Positions 22,337 through 34,200 of a stretch of DNA of 64,000 nt are shown piece by piece (positions within the stretch are counted from its first letter, which is position 1; each line of letters begins with the position of its first letter). A program made the translations under genes and the position numbers. The notes under the pieces were generated by a model. That model was not told where the DNA came from. It ran no database searches and saw nothing but the letters and a program-made list of their open reading frames with translations. The DNA is taken from contig KB307321.1 of assembly GCA_000328365.1 (NCBI GenBank), positions 19,419 to 83,418 of the forward strand. The letters run 5' to 3'. Source of the DNA: Capitella teleta (Eukaryota > Annelida > Polychaeta > Capitellidae).

Positions 22337-24200
22337 CCTGCATTGTTGAAATTTAGCTGATTTCCTTAGATGTGGATTTTTCATTATTTGGTGCCTGTAC
22401 ACTGTGCTGTTTTTTTCATTTTAATTGTATGTCAAATTTGAGGATTTTGTATCTTGACAATTATGACTCTCACCAAAGATGGTTTTCATTCATGAATCAT
22501 GAAATATTATTATTTTTTCATAATGTATTATATTGTTTTATATATACTCCAGTTCACTAGTATTAATTGAATGTTGATCATTATTTTAATTCAGTTATAT
22601 GTTAATTATTTTTCTAANATAGCAACATGATTTTGTTACATTTTTAATGCCGGAAAATTACAGGCATATTCTATTATTTCATTTCATTTCATTTATTACA
22701 TTTAAAACGCATTTTCAGTAATATCAAAGAACATTCAAATGCGCTGTACAAACAGAGGTAAAAAGGAAAATTATTAAATACTAGAAATGCAAGGTTAAAA
22801 TAGTAAGTCTTAAGTTGGGTTTTAAAAGCATCAAGCGATTGCTGGTACTGTAGGTTGGAAGGTAATCGGTTTCAAAGGATGGGTGCTTGGTGGGCAAATG
22901 TTCGGTAGCCATTGATAGAAAATACATAAGTAATCCAGTTTACAAGAAGCTCCGCATTCCCGATGAAGGTGTAAATCAGGGTAAACGATGGAGTCACTGG
23001 TCAGCGCAACCGCAAGGTGCTGCTGATTCACTCAATGTCTCTAATCTGCGCTTTAGGGTCCCTTGTGACACAAATAATCCACGCAAAAGTGTGAAAATCA
23101 GGATACTATTTTGAATTCAACTCCTTCCTGTAATATTATGTAATATCATGTAAGGGAATCCCTTAATGCATAAACTGCTATTTATAAATTCACTTCCTTA
23201 TGTAGGCACACGTTGGGTGATTATCATAATTGGTAATTTAATTGAAAATTAATTAAAACATGACATATTAATGAGGATCTTTAGTATATCTATTGAGAAC
23301 ATGCTTTGACCCTGTAATGCAACTGAGCCGTAACGATAATTGCCTGGTTCATCCTCCATGCCGGAAGATGTTCTGTGTACATACTTATTTTGCAATTAAA
23401 TACTGCATATAATTAATAATATATGTAACAGTATAATACAGGGTGATTCAATTCAAAAGTATAATTTACAAGTAATGGGGATTTTTCAACCTTGCGTAAA
23501 TTGTTACAAAAATGCTCTTTCCCCCTCCCCCCCTAAAACCGCGCCATTTACCCCAATATAATTATCATGTGTAGTTGCAGTAGCATCTTAGCAAATATAT
23601 TAGGCCTTTTACCGCCGATCACCGGGTCATTTGTTTGCAAATATTCAAGAAATAGTGCATTAACGACACCGCCTCAAAGCGCGCATTCGTCGACCCGCTC
23701 AGAGCATCAGAGGCCGCGAACAAACATGCATATACAATAATGACAATTGCACCATCAAAATTAACTAATGTACATATTATCATAGTTCTAGAAGTTCGGG
23801 ACATGACAAAAATAACAAGAAAACTTTACACGAGAAGAAAACAATGCAAGGGTGTTATTATGCCAGAGGGTTTTCGCATTTGTGATCTGTGCATGCTCAT
23901 GAAAACTATGGTGTAAACCTTTTGAAGATTTGTAAATTTCCAATGTTTTAAACCTTTTGAAATACATTTCCAATCTTACCCTTGATAGTCATTCAACCGT
24001 TGCCAGAAATGTAAGATATATCATGGCATTCCTTAAAATAGATTATGCTTGTGTTTTTGACCACATTTTTAATAGAGATATACCAACACACTAAAATAAC
24101 AATTATGAATGTGATCCCCGATGAAGTCATGCGCAATGTAAATATAATAAACTGAAATGAATGATTTGGAGGGCTATTGTCTGAGGTGATAAACACATGA
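22337..24200. other. adaptor 3' UTR and repeat-rich intergenic DNA
   Basis: No gene found. 22680-23060 has a run of CATTT units followed by AATGCGCTGTACAAACAGAG and TAAGTCTTAAGTTGGGTTTT, which resembles invertebrate retroposon 3' ends, but I have no second copy here to prove it. AT-rich spacer follows. There is one undetermined base at 22618. Confidence 0.4.
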
Positions 24201-24779
24201 CACGGGCGTAGGCAGGATCTGGCAAGGGGGGGGGTCGTTTTTAGAGCAGAGTGGGCCCACAGTGTGGACCTCAGCGAGCGAAGTGAGCCCACACCTAGGG
24301 GGGCCCCGTATTTTTTTTTTTCTTCAATTTGAGCATTACCTGGTACAGTTTAGGCTGTTGGGGAGGGAAAGCTCTTTGCATTTTTTCAACTATAGTGCTG
24401 AAGAGACAAATAATGTACATGTAAGCTGATCCCTTTAGGCCTATTGGGTATCCACGCAATGTTGTACTTGAGCTTTTAAATTTTGGAGCAATGTAGGAAT
24501 GACCTGCATGAAGTGCATTTAGTGTCATCCTTCTCTGAACATGCCAATCAAGTTTTCTGGTTTTTACATTTAATGTTGATTTTTATTCTCTTATACGATT
24601 TATTTATATCATTTATTTCGTAACAGTAACGTTACAGTAATTAAATGAAGGGGGAAAAAATATAGCAACTAGGCAAAATCTAGGCTATACATAAATGTTT
24701 GATAAGCAATTCTAATTCATGTGATGTAAAAAAACTGTAATCACGATTGTCTCTATATATATTTATTTTATTCATAAAG

Positions 24780-24863
<84 letters not shown>

Positions 24864-25225
24864 GTAATCACGAAGGGAGCAGCATGAATTCCCTAATTTA
24901 TGGTGACCTTAGTCATCTATATAACAACATTGTATTATTATAATTTCCACCCATTCAAAAATGATAGCTTCATAGATATAATTATAGTGTAAATATTCAC
25001 TCCATAAACGGATTAAACGGTTGCTTTGAGAAATATATAGAGACATCAAGTCGCCTAAAATTCGTCACTTGACCATGCTATTTTTTGTAAAAATTTCCTC
25101 GGGTGGGAGGCACCCATTCCCAAACCCACCCCCGCTGGGGCTGCGCCCCAGCATAGATAACTTTTAATAATATTTTTTTTTAATTTGTGCGCCCCAGTAC
25201 AGGTTCAGGGCTGGTTACGCCCCTG
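24201..25225. mobile_element. degenerate hAT-type element (CAGGGGCGTA ends)
   Basis: The left end CACGGGCGTAGGCAGGATC and the right end CTGGTTACGCCCCTG are imperfect inverted repeats of the common hAT terminus CAGGGGCGTAGCCAGG. Inside are a G run (24227-24235), GCGAGCGAAGTGAGCCCACA, an ATT microsatellite (about 24779-24863) and GCTGGGGCTGCGCCCCAGC near the right end. No clear 8-bp target duplication was found, so borders are approximate. Its right end abuts the decayed hAT transposase at 25226, breaking that reading frame. Confidence 0.5.
24779..24863. repeat. ATT microsatellite
   Basis: About 28 uninterrupted ATT units. It lies inside the degenerate hAT-type element. Confidence 0.95.
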
Positions 25226-25996
25226 GTGGTTGCCAGCGTGTCATGTGCATCTTGAGAATCCCCCAACGAGTTCCATTTATATTTCCATCGCATAAGTTCC
25301 ATGACTCCTGGCTGGGGCAGATCGTCTTTGTAAAGGTTTATGAGGTTCTTGGTGCATCCGTCTCCCTTGCGCAAAATTGTGGGAATCAGTGATAATAATT
25401 CGGGAATTATACAATCTTTGCTGAATTTTGTACCAGGCTCGGATAATGATGAAATCAAGGAAAGGAATCACAACGTTCCTTTTGTAGTAGTCTTCAATGC
25501 TGTCGGATGGGGCGTGAGCTCTCTGTGTGCATCGTCGTGCCATCCTTGGCATGCATGGAGTCACTCCGACAGACTCAGCCATGCGAATGGTGTGCTTGTA
25601 CACTACTTGAAAGGGGTCAGTGGGTTCATCTATTTTCTCTCTCAAATCATGGGAGAGGGCTTTGATTTCATCAATTGCATCAAAGGCTTCGATGAAGTCC
25701 AACGAAGAACTCTGTAGCTTCACTGTGATCTCCTCCAAATGCGACAGAAAATTGTACACGGTGAGGAGCACCACAATAAATTCAAAGTTTGTGATGGCGC
25801 TCAGAAGGCTATTCGCTTCACGTGTGTACTTTGTTCCCCATCCAGATGTAACATCGTTACTGTAGACATCCTTGTAAGCCCCAAAAGCAATAACCTCAAA
25901 GGATTTCACGATATAGGTCAAGTTCAGATCAGGTTCTCTCTTGTATCGATTGCCGTTCGATTGAAATTGTAGTAAAATGTGCAAATCTGTTTCCAC
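25226..25996 (-). pseudogene. decayed hAT transposase (ZMYM/DUF4371-type)
   Basis: A 239-codon frame on the minus strand contains blocks typical of hAT transposases of the kind related to ZMYM and DUF4371 proteins: F-E-V-I-A-F-G-A-Y-K-D-V-Y, an L-S-H-D-L-R-E-K-I-like helix, A-P-S-D-S-I-E-D-Y-Y-K-R-N-V-V-I-P-F-L-D. After one frameshift near 25400 it continues with P-E-L-L-S-L-I-P, L-Y-K-D-D-L-P-Q-P and W-K-Y-K-W. The coding match stops at 25226 where another element begins; the C-terminal dimerisation block with conserved C-E-R-S is missing. The N-terminal part is also incomplete, so it is a dead fragment. Confidence 0.75.
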
Positions 25997-26321
25997 CAGC
26001 CCAGCAGCTGAGTGTCTCGATCTTTGGTTGTGTAACTTGTTACGTCATAATATTACTAAACTTGTGTGGAAGCGTTGGCGCGTAGTCCATGCCTAAATCG
26101 ATATTCCTGCATGACAACTCAAACCAACAGGGACGCGGCCGGCCTGGCGCTGAATGGTTGCGTATAGCGTCTTTATATAGATATCACACAGATTGGCTAA
26201 TTTAATTGCGTCTCTGATACGTTCGTTGTCGTCACCTCTACCAAACAGTAAGTCGTCGTCTCCATGCATTCTTACATAATATGATTATGGTGCCTAATTA
26301 CAGTGCGTTAAGTTGTTCGCC

Positions 26322-26942
26322 ATGGGTGCAGGAATCAGGTCTCCCCGCACACCTCGCTGTGTAGTGGCATTCCTTCTTAGTTTGTCTGCTCTTCCGTGTT
26401 TTGAAGCTTGCAGCATCGATAACAACGGAAAGCCTTTGAAGAAACACAGTCGTCAGGAAATTGTGTACATGGCTCCGATTACGGTGAGCGGACAAACAGT
26501 GTCAAGAAACATAGCCACAAATACGGTGGAAGTGGATGTCAATTGCGTGTACAAAAGCAACGAAACGATGCCATTCCGAATCACCATTGCAGGCGGGGCT
26601 ATAAGGAATACGTGCCAAAGTCCCTCATTGGAAATAAACAACAAGACCTACATCTTCAACCTGAAACCGAGCGACAACAATGAGTATGAGATATTCGAAC
26701 CAGACGTTATGAATTTTGGATACTGGTTAGCTTCGCCAAGTCACAAGGAAGAGGCGTCTAATGTGTGTGGCGCCGAACTGCGAAATATGCAGGGTTCTGT
26801 GACCTACTTTGATGCCTACTGCCCAGAAACGCGCCCAAATGTGGCGTGTTTCCGCATGGAATCATCCAAATCTGCTGCTTTGACAACCAACGCTCTCTTA
26901 GTGTCAATCATAACGCTACTTGGTTACGTTTTCATTTCATAG
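26322..26942 (+). CDS. small secreted, probably GPI-anchored protein (intronless)
   Basis: A single-exon frame of 206 codons; the ATG at 26322 has CGCC just before it. Residues 13-29 (V-V-A-F-L-L-S-L-S-A-L-P-C-F-E-A-C) form a signal peptide core, with cleavage likely near the Cys at about 29. The mature part is beta-rich with several cysteines (C-V-Y, N-T-C-Q, V-C-G-A, A-Y-C-P, V-A-C-F), two N-glycosylation sequons (N-E-T, N-K-T) and the block K-T-Y-I-F-N-L-K. The end, K-S-A-A-L-T-T-N-A-L-L-V-S-I-I-T-L-L, is a small-residue site followed by a hydrophobic tail, as in GPI-anchored proteins. The pattern (E-I-V-Y-M-A, paired cysteines, Y-I-F) recalls the N-terminal domain of CCDC3 or netrin-like folds, but I cannot name it. 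It is the only intronless gene here, perhaps of retroposed origin. AATAAA is at 27228-27233. Confidence 0.65.
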   Translation: MGAGIRSPRTPRCVVAFLLSLSALPCFEACSIDNNGKPLKKHSRQEIVYMAPITVSGQTVSRNIATNTVEVDVNCVYKSNETMPFRITIAGGAIRNTCQSPSLEINNKTYIFNLKPSDNNEYEIFEPDVMNFGYWLASPSHKEEASNVCGAELRNMQGSVTYFDAYCPETRPNVACFRMESSKSAALTTNALLVSIITLLGYVFIS

Positions 26943-28223
26943 AAAGTGCTATGCAGAGGCCTACCTGTAATAGTGTACAGCACAGATTAGAGTTAAGAGG
27001 CTCTATCCTCTATATCTGGTGTACAGTGTAGTACAATTACTAGTACAATGTAACCCAAAAGGCAATACATGTAATACTATTAACTAAGCTTTGAGTAAGT
27101 CTCAGAATCTGCGGGAATATTCCATATCAGTATTACTATACATATTTTAGCTTTAAACTTCATTGCTTATTCAATGGCTGTCAACCGAAGAAATCATTGT
27201 AAACTTTTCTTAAATTTATTTTGTGATAATAAATGACGGACGTGTACGTCAATAGAAGAATTACTTCTGTCTGCAGTTATTTTTAAGTAATTCGAGAATC
27301 AGCCACTACGATGTGTTCGCCTTTATTTTTTATAATTTCCTACTTCCATTATTCTGTGTTTTCACCAAACATACTAATTTTAATACATTTACATACTTTC
27401 AAATGTGCAAGCAATAAACATTGTTGATTTCTATATGTTCAATGTTTTCTTTCAGAGTGGCATGAAAATTGTATGCTGAGGAAGGAAAAAGGTTGCTCAT
27501 AAGTTAGATTTGAGCCAATTATGTAAGTTTTTAATTTCACCCATATGAAAAAAAAAAAAAAAGATGTAGGTAAATATTAGGTTGGTGTATACATAAAGTT
27601 TTTTATTATAAAAGATAAACATATATTATCACACATAAAACAGTAAAAAACATAGAACAGACAAAGAAAATACAAAATAATTGATAAAATTATAAAGTGT
27701 GAACATGAAATGAATTGCGATACAAAAGTGATATTTTATTACAATGAATGGAGCTAAAAAGCCATAACACATACCAGCTGCAAAAGGAGGATTTCTCTCC
27801 CAACTAAAACAACAAGTTTTTAGCCACGAGACGTGAAACTTATAATATTAAAAATGACTTCTAAACACTACAAAAGGGACCACTGCACAACAAATCCACC
27901 GTTTTCTTCGTTCAACTTCATTACTAAGGCCTTCGAGTTGTTTATGTTGAGCACAATTAATAAATCAATCATTGGCACCAAAATTGAATACGATCTCATA
28001 CGAGTTGAAAAAAAAAAAATGGTGACTCTAGAATAAAGCAAACATACTTTATCATTTTTATATAAATTAGATGTAGCCTTAAATTTCATACAAGAAAAAA
28101 AAATTCTCTGAGAACTCTGTTAATTAAAACACACTGATTGCACTGTTAAAAAGAAAAATAAACAAAATAAAAAAGTAAACCTGATCCCGTGTCCAGAAAT
28201 AAGGCCACGATGAAGTGAGCTGA
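26943..28223. other. convergent 3' ends: GPI-protein and alpha-catenin 3' UTRs
   Basis: Polyadenylation hexamers AATAAA on the plus strand occur at 27228 and about 27413. On the minus strand a hexamer (TTTATT as read here) lies near 27600, which would give alpha-catenin a 3' UTR of about 620 nt. Several A runs are present (27548-27561, 28009-28018). No coding sequence seen. Confidence 0.5.
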
Positions 28224-31200
28224 TTAAGCAAAGGATTCGCGCTCCGTGAATTCACTCAGTGCTTTGATGGGTTCTACGTTCTTCTTCCGGGCTGACTTCC
28301 TGATCTGCGATCGGAGTTCGTCTGGGTTTTCCCTGTGCACCAGCGGCTTCTTCTCTGGAGCCCTCATTTTCCATGTCACCACGGGAGCCTGCAATCGAGA
28401 AAAACGAACTTGAATCTGGATGACTTTCTCTGTTGCACAACTCACGTTAACACCAGCCTGTCTGTATTTAGTAGAAGCCACGTAAGACGCCTTCACAGCC
28501 AGAACGACAGCATTCATCAAGTTCTTAGCAGCAGTGATGAGAGACGTAGCACTGTCCAACTGCCAAGGAGACTTAAAATCCACACGCAGCAGAGACCAGC
28601 AGCCCTTACCCCAGAGACAATCAATTCGCCACTGATATTCTGCACGTCAGCCTTCACTTTGGAGGTGATGTTCAACTGGTGACAGTACAGTGCAATGCGC
28701 TCCAAGTACGCCAGCAAATCTCGCTTCGACGCAGAATCTGGACACTGTATTGAAGCGCATAAGCCAATGATAACCAACCATCAGTGAAACCTACGCTATC
28801 GGCAATTTGACGACAAAGCTTATCCAGTTTAGACCCCGCTTCGGAGATTTTCTTGGCAGCGTTGATTACGTCCATGGTAACTTTGAGAGGACCTCGACCA
28901 CTTTAGAAGAAAATAAAAATTTCAAAATTTCAAATTTCAAAAAAAAAAAAAGATTTCTTTGGAATTATTGTAGACATACCGAGTGAAATCAGTCATCTCC
29001 ATCATGATCATGCACATTTTCTTTGCCACAACAATGATATCATTTCCACTATCATCCCACTTGGCAAACTCCAAGTCAAGTTTCTTCTTCTCCATGCGGA
29101 AGGCCATGATGTTCTCATTGATCTTGGCCTTCTCCTCCTCCGGCAGCTGCCTCATCAGCGCCCTGTCAGATTCCTCCTCAGGGATGAAGTCCTCTTGGTC
29201 AGTGTACTTTCCAGCCGCTGCAAAAAAAAAAAAAAAGGTATTCAAACGATAAACAAACACTACAGGTACTGACATCGATTGTGCACATCGTACTGTTCAT
29301 AATCATCTTCATATTCAATCTCAGTGTCGGTGTCAATCTCCTCAGGGGCCTAGAAATCAAAATGTATCAAAAATCAAATAAATTTCTAAGAGGAAAACCA
29401 CTGACCCTGTTCATGAGAACGGCCCGCCTGATATCCCTCACGCCATCATACACCAATCGTGAGGCTTCAATGAATTCGTTTTCATCAACATCCTTCTGTG
29501 GATTTCTGTTGAGTGCATCCACAGCACCATCAACACGCTGGGCAAAGTTAGGCACAACTGAAAAAGACAAAAGTCATAACCCCAGAGACCCCAGCAGACA
29601 CAAACCTTGTTCTCTGAGCATGTACACTGCCTCCATAACGCGTTCTGTGTACACTCCAGGCTCATAGTTGTCCATCTCTGCTCGAACGACATTGCCCACT
29701 CTGGCGCACCTGCCCCGAATGGCCCCAGCAGTGCGGTCCAATCCATCAGGGTCACTCTCCTGCAGCGCCAGAACACACTTGTTCACGTCCTCCAGGATGT
29801 GGCTCTCGGAAACGGCCAGGAAATCATCGATGGTCGTGATGTCATCCACAGCCTCCGTCAGAAGGCGCACGTGTCGCTCCCAGGTGTCCTTGAAGACGTC
29901 CATGTTGTCCAGGGCGACCTTTGACCTGTTCCTGGCGGCCAGCAAGCGAGCGGCATTGATGACTTGAGGGCAGAGGGACTCGATCTGAGCAGCAGCCATG
30001 CGCACCATTTTGACGCCTTCTTCGTTGTTGGACATGGAGCAAGCCAGGTTGGCGACCTCAACCAACTTGTTAGCGTGTTCGGTGAAGACGTGAGCATAGT
30101 CCTCGACGTCGTGTTCATTGCCTGCTTTGGCGGCCTCAATGAGCACGAGGAGAGGCATGTTGGTCTCCAGGAACGAGTCACTCACATGGTCCATCACTGC
30201 CTTGCGCAACTGCATCAGAACAACACAATCAGAAACATTGTTCTCAATTCACAAAGCTCATCAACGCACCTGACGGCGGAGGTCTTTGGTTTTGCGGCAC
30301 ATGTTCTCAACAGCTCTGTCCAGATTCTCAGTCGGTTGTTTCCCGGCCTGAAATCATGCGTCGGTGAGCAATGGAAACAACGCAATACAGAGTGTAATAA
30401 CACCACCCGAGGGATATAGAGGAGGCTATGCTAGGGAACATAGGTATAACATGCCCGTAATGGTAGTGCTGCCATGTGCTTCCACTACTGATTGTAAAGT
30501 GTGTGGAGTGAAATACACGGCAGTGCTGTTTGCACGCTGATCCAACCCATTAGCGTTAACACAGGGAAATAAATGACCGTATGGAGGGGCTCATGCCGAA
30601 CAGGGAATCACCCGTTTGTACTTACCCTCCTAGACGATCCACACTTAACAAAACAGCACAATATGAATCAGGCATCAATATTGATAGAATGCAACTTACA
30701 TTATCCATGTACTCAGAGAGCAGATCCTGCAGTGCCTGTCTCACAGCCGTGCACTCCTGGATGATTCTCTCACGCCGATCTTCTCGTGTACAAGACGAAT
30801 CTGCCATGAGGGCGGCGCCACTGATGATGCTTTCGAGTCGCTCCTGCAGAGTCGGACGGGACTGACCGTCCCTGTACTGGACAGGATCCATGACAATCTT
30901 CTGGTCAAAGTCATCCAGAGCAGCTGCTAGCTCCCCAACCCCCTCGTATGGATGAGCTTCGCTCTGCCCTGTGGCTTGGGCAACACCTCCGATGGTGTTG
31001 ACTGCATCGCATACTTCCTTCATGACGTAGTCTCGGTTGGCCTTGGCAGCCGCTAGTTCAGGATGCCGGACGTACGCCTTGGAGGTGGTCAGCAGCATCA
31101 TGCTGTTCTTCTTCAGGGTGGCACGTGCGGCTGCAAGGTCATCGCGACGGCGAGCGTCCTTCAAGTCCTGGGTAAGCAACAAAGACGACATGAATTATTG

Positions 31201-34200
31201 CTATTAATCATCCATAAACTGTTTTTCCTAACGCAATGTGCAAAACGCATATGCTATAGAATTATAATGGAGTAACCAGAATGAGCATAGGGGTCACATG
31301 ATCGGTCAGAACTAAAGCCAGATTTAAGGGAAACATTTTCAAAATAGTTCAATGAAAACTTTACATGCTGGAGCTTTATGTTACAGTCGACCCTCATTAA
31401 TCCGACCAGGTTCGTTCCCAGCGATTTGGGTCGGATTAATGACCTCACAATAGGTTCCTATGGGGTCACTATGCCTGGGGTGTAGTTCAACCACGAAAAT
31501 CAATTCAACAACATACAGACTAATTTTCCAATGTTGATCAAGGGAAGGGAAATCATACGATTAGATTATGAGTTTTTTTTTGACAAATTTTCATTATAAT
31601 TAAAATTATTAAATTATATAGAAGCAATGAATGAATGCTTAATCGAAGAGTTCGAGCGTTTCATAACTGTTTTATTACTTTAAGCCATATTAAGCAGTCC
31701 CAATTGCTCATCAAGCTCAGCCAATCGGACGCACAGAGTGTGATGTCCTTTAATTCATGTTTTCACACCTTGCACGTTTTAGGGACAAAGCAATTGAGGG
31801 ACGCTCGCATCATGCTGTTAGGCAATCAGCGCCGAGTCAAACCCTTTATTGTTTTGCTGTGTATTTGTGAGACGACAGTTAATCGACTCATATCGTTGAA
31901 GGTTTGACTGACGGCTCATTAAAGAAGTCCCTCGAACACGCTGACAAAAAAAGAAATGTGTTTGGTGACAGTTAACACCTTTATCAAAGCAGGTCGTTGT
32001 CTTTAACATGATTGCTTTAAATATAACACAAACAGACCTTTTATTCTGGACAATAACCTTTGAACAATTGTGATTTTTGTAGTTTGACACGTCAAAGGAT
32101 TAGGATGACGCCGAGATGGCGGAAAATTAAGGGAAACTTTAATTTGGTCGCCAAAAATCGAAGTCGACGTCGGAAATTAAGGGAATTGGATTAATAAGTC
32201 CAATTAGCATTGTGACAGATACCTAGTAATTCTAGTAATTATATGGCACATGCATGATGCACTACCCCATATACATGCAATAACAATACCGGAGAAAATC
32301 CTCCTGTAATTTTTAACGCTTTGTGTCTTCGTCCCACTTTTGTGTCCCATTGCGCGTTCAATGTACATTTATTGCATAACGGCACAATGCACTAGTACAT
32401 TATATCACGTATATAACAGAGTAAACAGACACTAAGAAGATCTAATAAAGACTGATGCACATAAGCGAAATGTAAGGGAAAGAGATTCAAATGGAATGCG
32501 ACGGGAGGCAGCTGAACGCGGCGGCAAGATCCGGCAGCGAAAGAAAGGCTCCTCCTCCTCAAAGACGATCCGACTTCAAAGGAATAACACTCAATTGTAA
32601 ATTCCACTCAAGGATAAGCGAGTCGAAAGCAACAAAAAGCAGCCAGCTTGTCATTCATCACCGATGTTCATACAATAAGGGTTTCAACTCTCGTTGAATA
32701 AGGTTTTCGTCCTTTCGACAGTTCTATCAAGCACTCTCTCTGCGTCGAGTGTTATCCATGTTCAGATCCCAGAGGGCTTTTAATCTACAGAGAGGCTAAC
32801 AACACGCAGCACCAACACACGACCACAGATGATTCAAAATAGACATCATAAATTGTCTGGCCAGATATACGTCTAGACTAGAATGACATAGTGCTCGACC
32901 AGCAATAATCAGGAGGACAGCAGAAGTAGTGCACGAGCCAAAGAGAAATGAGGGATTAGCTTTAACGGGAAGGAAAAAAAACAACAGAGGGGCCTTGATT
33001 AAAACCTGAAAGCCACAAAAGGGACGAGAATCGCAATCAGGGCCAACAATGGGAGGAGGCATTTGGTCTGATTACAGCTGCTCTCCCTCTCTTCCCTGTT
33101 TATAGACTGCTCATTGCTCCCACGGATAGAAGTAGAACTGGGTTGGAGGAATCAGTACCCGCATAAGGTTTTACGCCGTAACACGAGGACACAAAGCTAA
33201 TGGGATCCGACTCGGAAGAGATCATTCTCAGCGGCGTGCATAAAACGCGACAGGCGACGCAAATCAAATTGTTGAATGACGGCGCGGCTGTCAATAGACC
33301 CGGAGGGTGCATTGGAGGCAAGAACCAGCAGAAGCACTCAGCAAACCGAGCAGAAATGGGAGGACAGAGTGATAAACATCCGCTCACCAGTGCGGACGGT
33401 CGGCCGCGAGTGCAATGACCACGGCGCCAGATTGCACGCGTAAGCGAAAGACACGAGCATCAGAAGCAGCGAAGCGTGAGCCTGTTACTCCATCAGCTGA
33501 GTGATCATAAGCAGCAATGAGATGCAGCAGCCGGAGAGACTGATAAGCAGTCTTATTTTTGCCTCAGAAGCGAACGACGCGCCGTCTATCAGAAGAGCGC
33601 AAACTGCGCAATTTGCAGCTGCAAGCAGCAATTGAGCCATTCAATATTAGTATTTAGCAAAGACGTCGCACGGAGGAATCCCGAAAAACGGCGAGAAAAC
33701 CATCGAGTTCACTGCGTGAGATGCGTGAATAGGACGCTTAATGCGATGGGGGAAAGCCTCGCAATGAGAGAAGATTGCGAGAACACAAGGCTCCTCAATG
33801 GCTCATGCCAATCGGATTTCGCAGCACGGCATCCGCACCGCACCGCAGCTATGCCAACTGAATTCCCTCTTCTTTTTTTTTTTCTCTTCTTCCTGCAACT
33901 GCGACAATTTGGGAGAAAATATGACGAGCGTGATAGGTCAGAGGAGAGAAAGGCGATGCATGTTCCCACTTAAGCTCAGATCAAGAGGCTGGGAGGAGAA
34001 ATATATTGTTCAACACTTCTGCATGGTGCGTGGGGGATACATGTTATAAATTATGATATATATATACGGTACATAGAGGAGATGCCGTGCAATAGCCCAT
34101 ATATATGACTCATGCTATGACACGTTTGTTAAAGTTTGTATGTACAGCTATTTTATGGCTCTACAGAGACTGCACAGACAGCGCTGTAAATGGCAGAGTA

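Noticed and set aside
24680-24871. Poly-isoleucine open frame
   Set aside because: Translation of the ATT microsatellite.
29964-30419. Long plus-strand open frame opposite alpha-catenin exons
   Set aside because: It is the complement of strongly conserved alpha-catenin coding sequence; no motifs of its own and crosses exon borders.
33632-33973. 113-codon frame in the alpha-catenin intron
   Set aside because: Contains a T-run-encoded F/L stretch; overlaps an equal frame on the other strand; explained by GC-richer composition.
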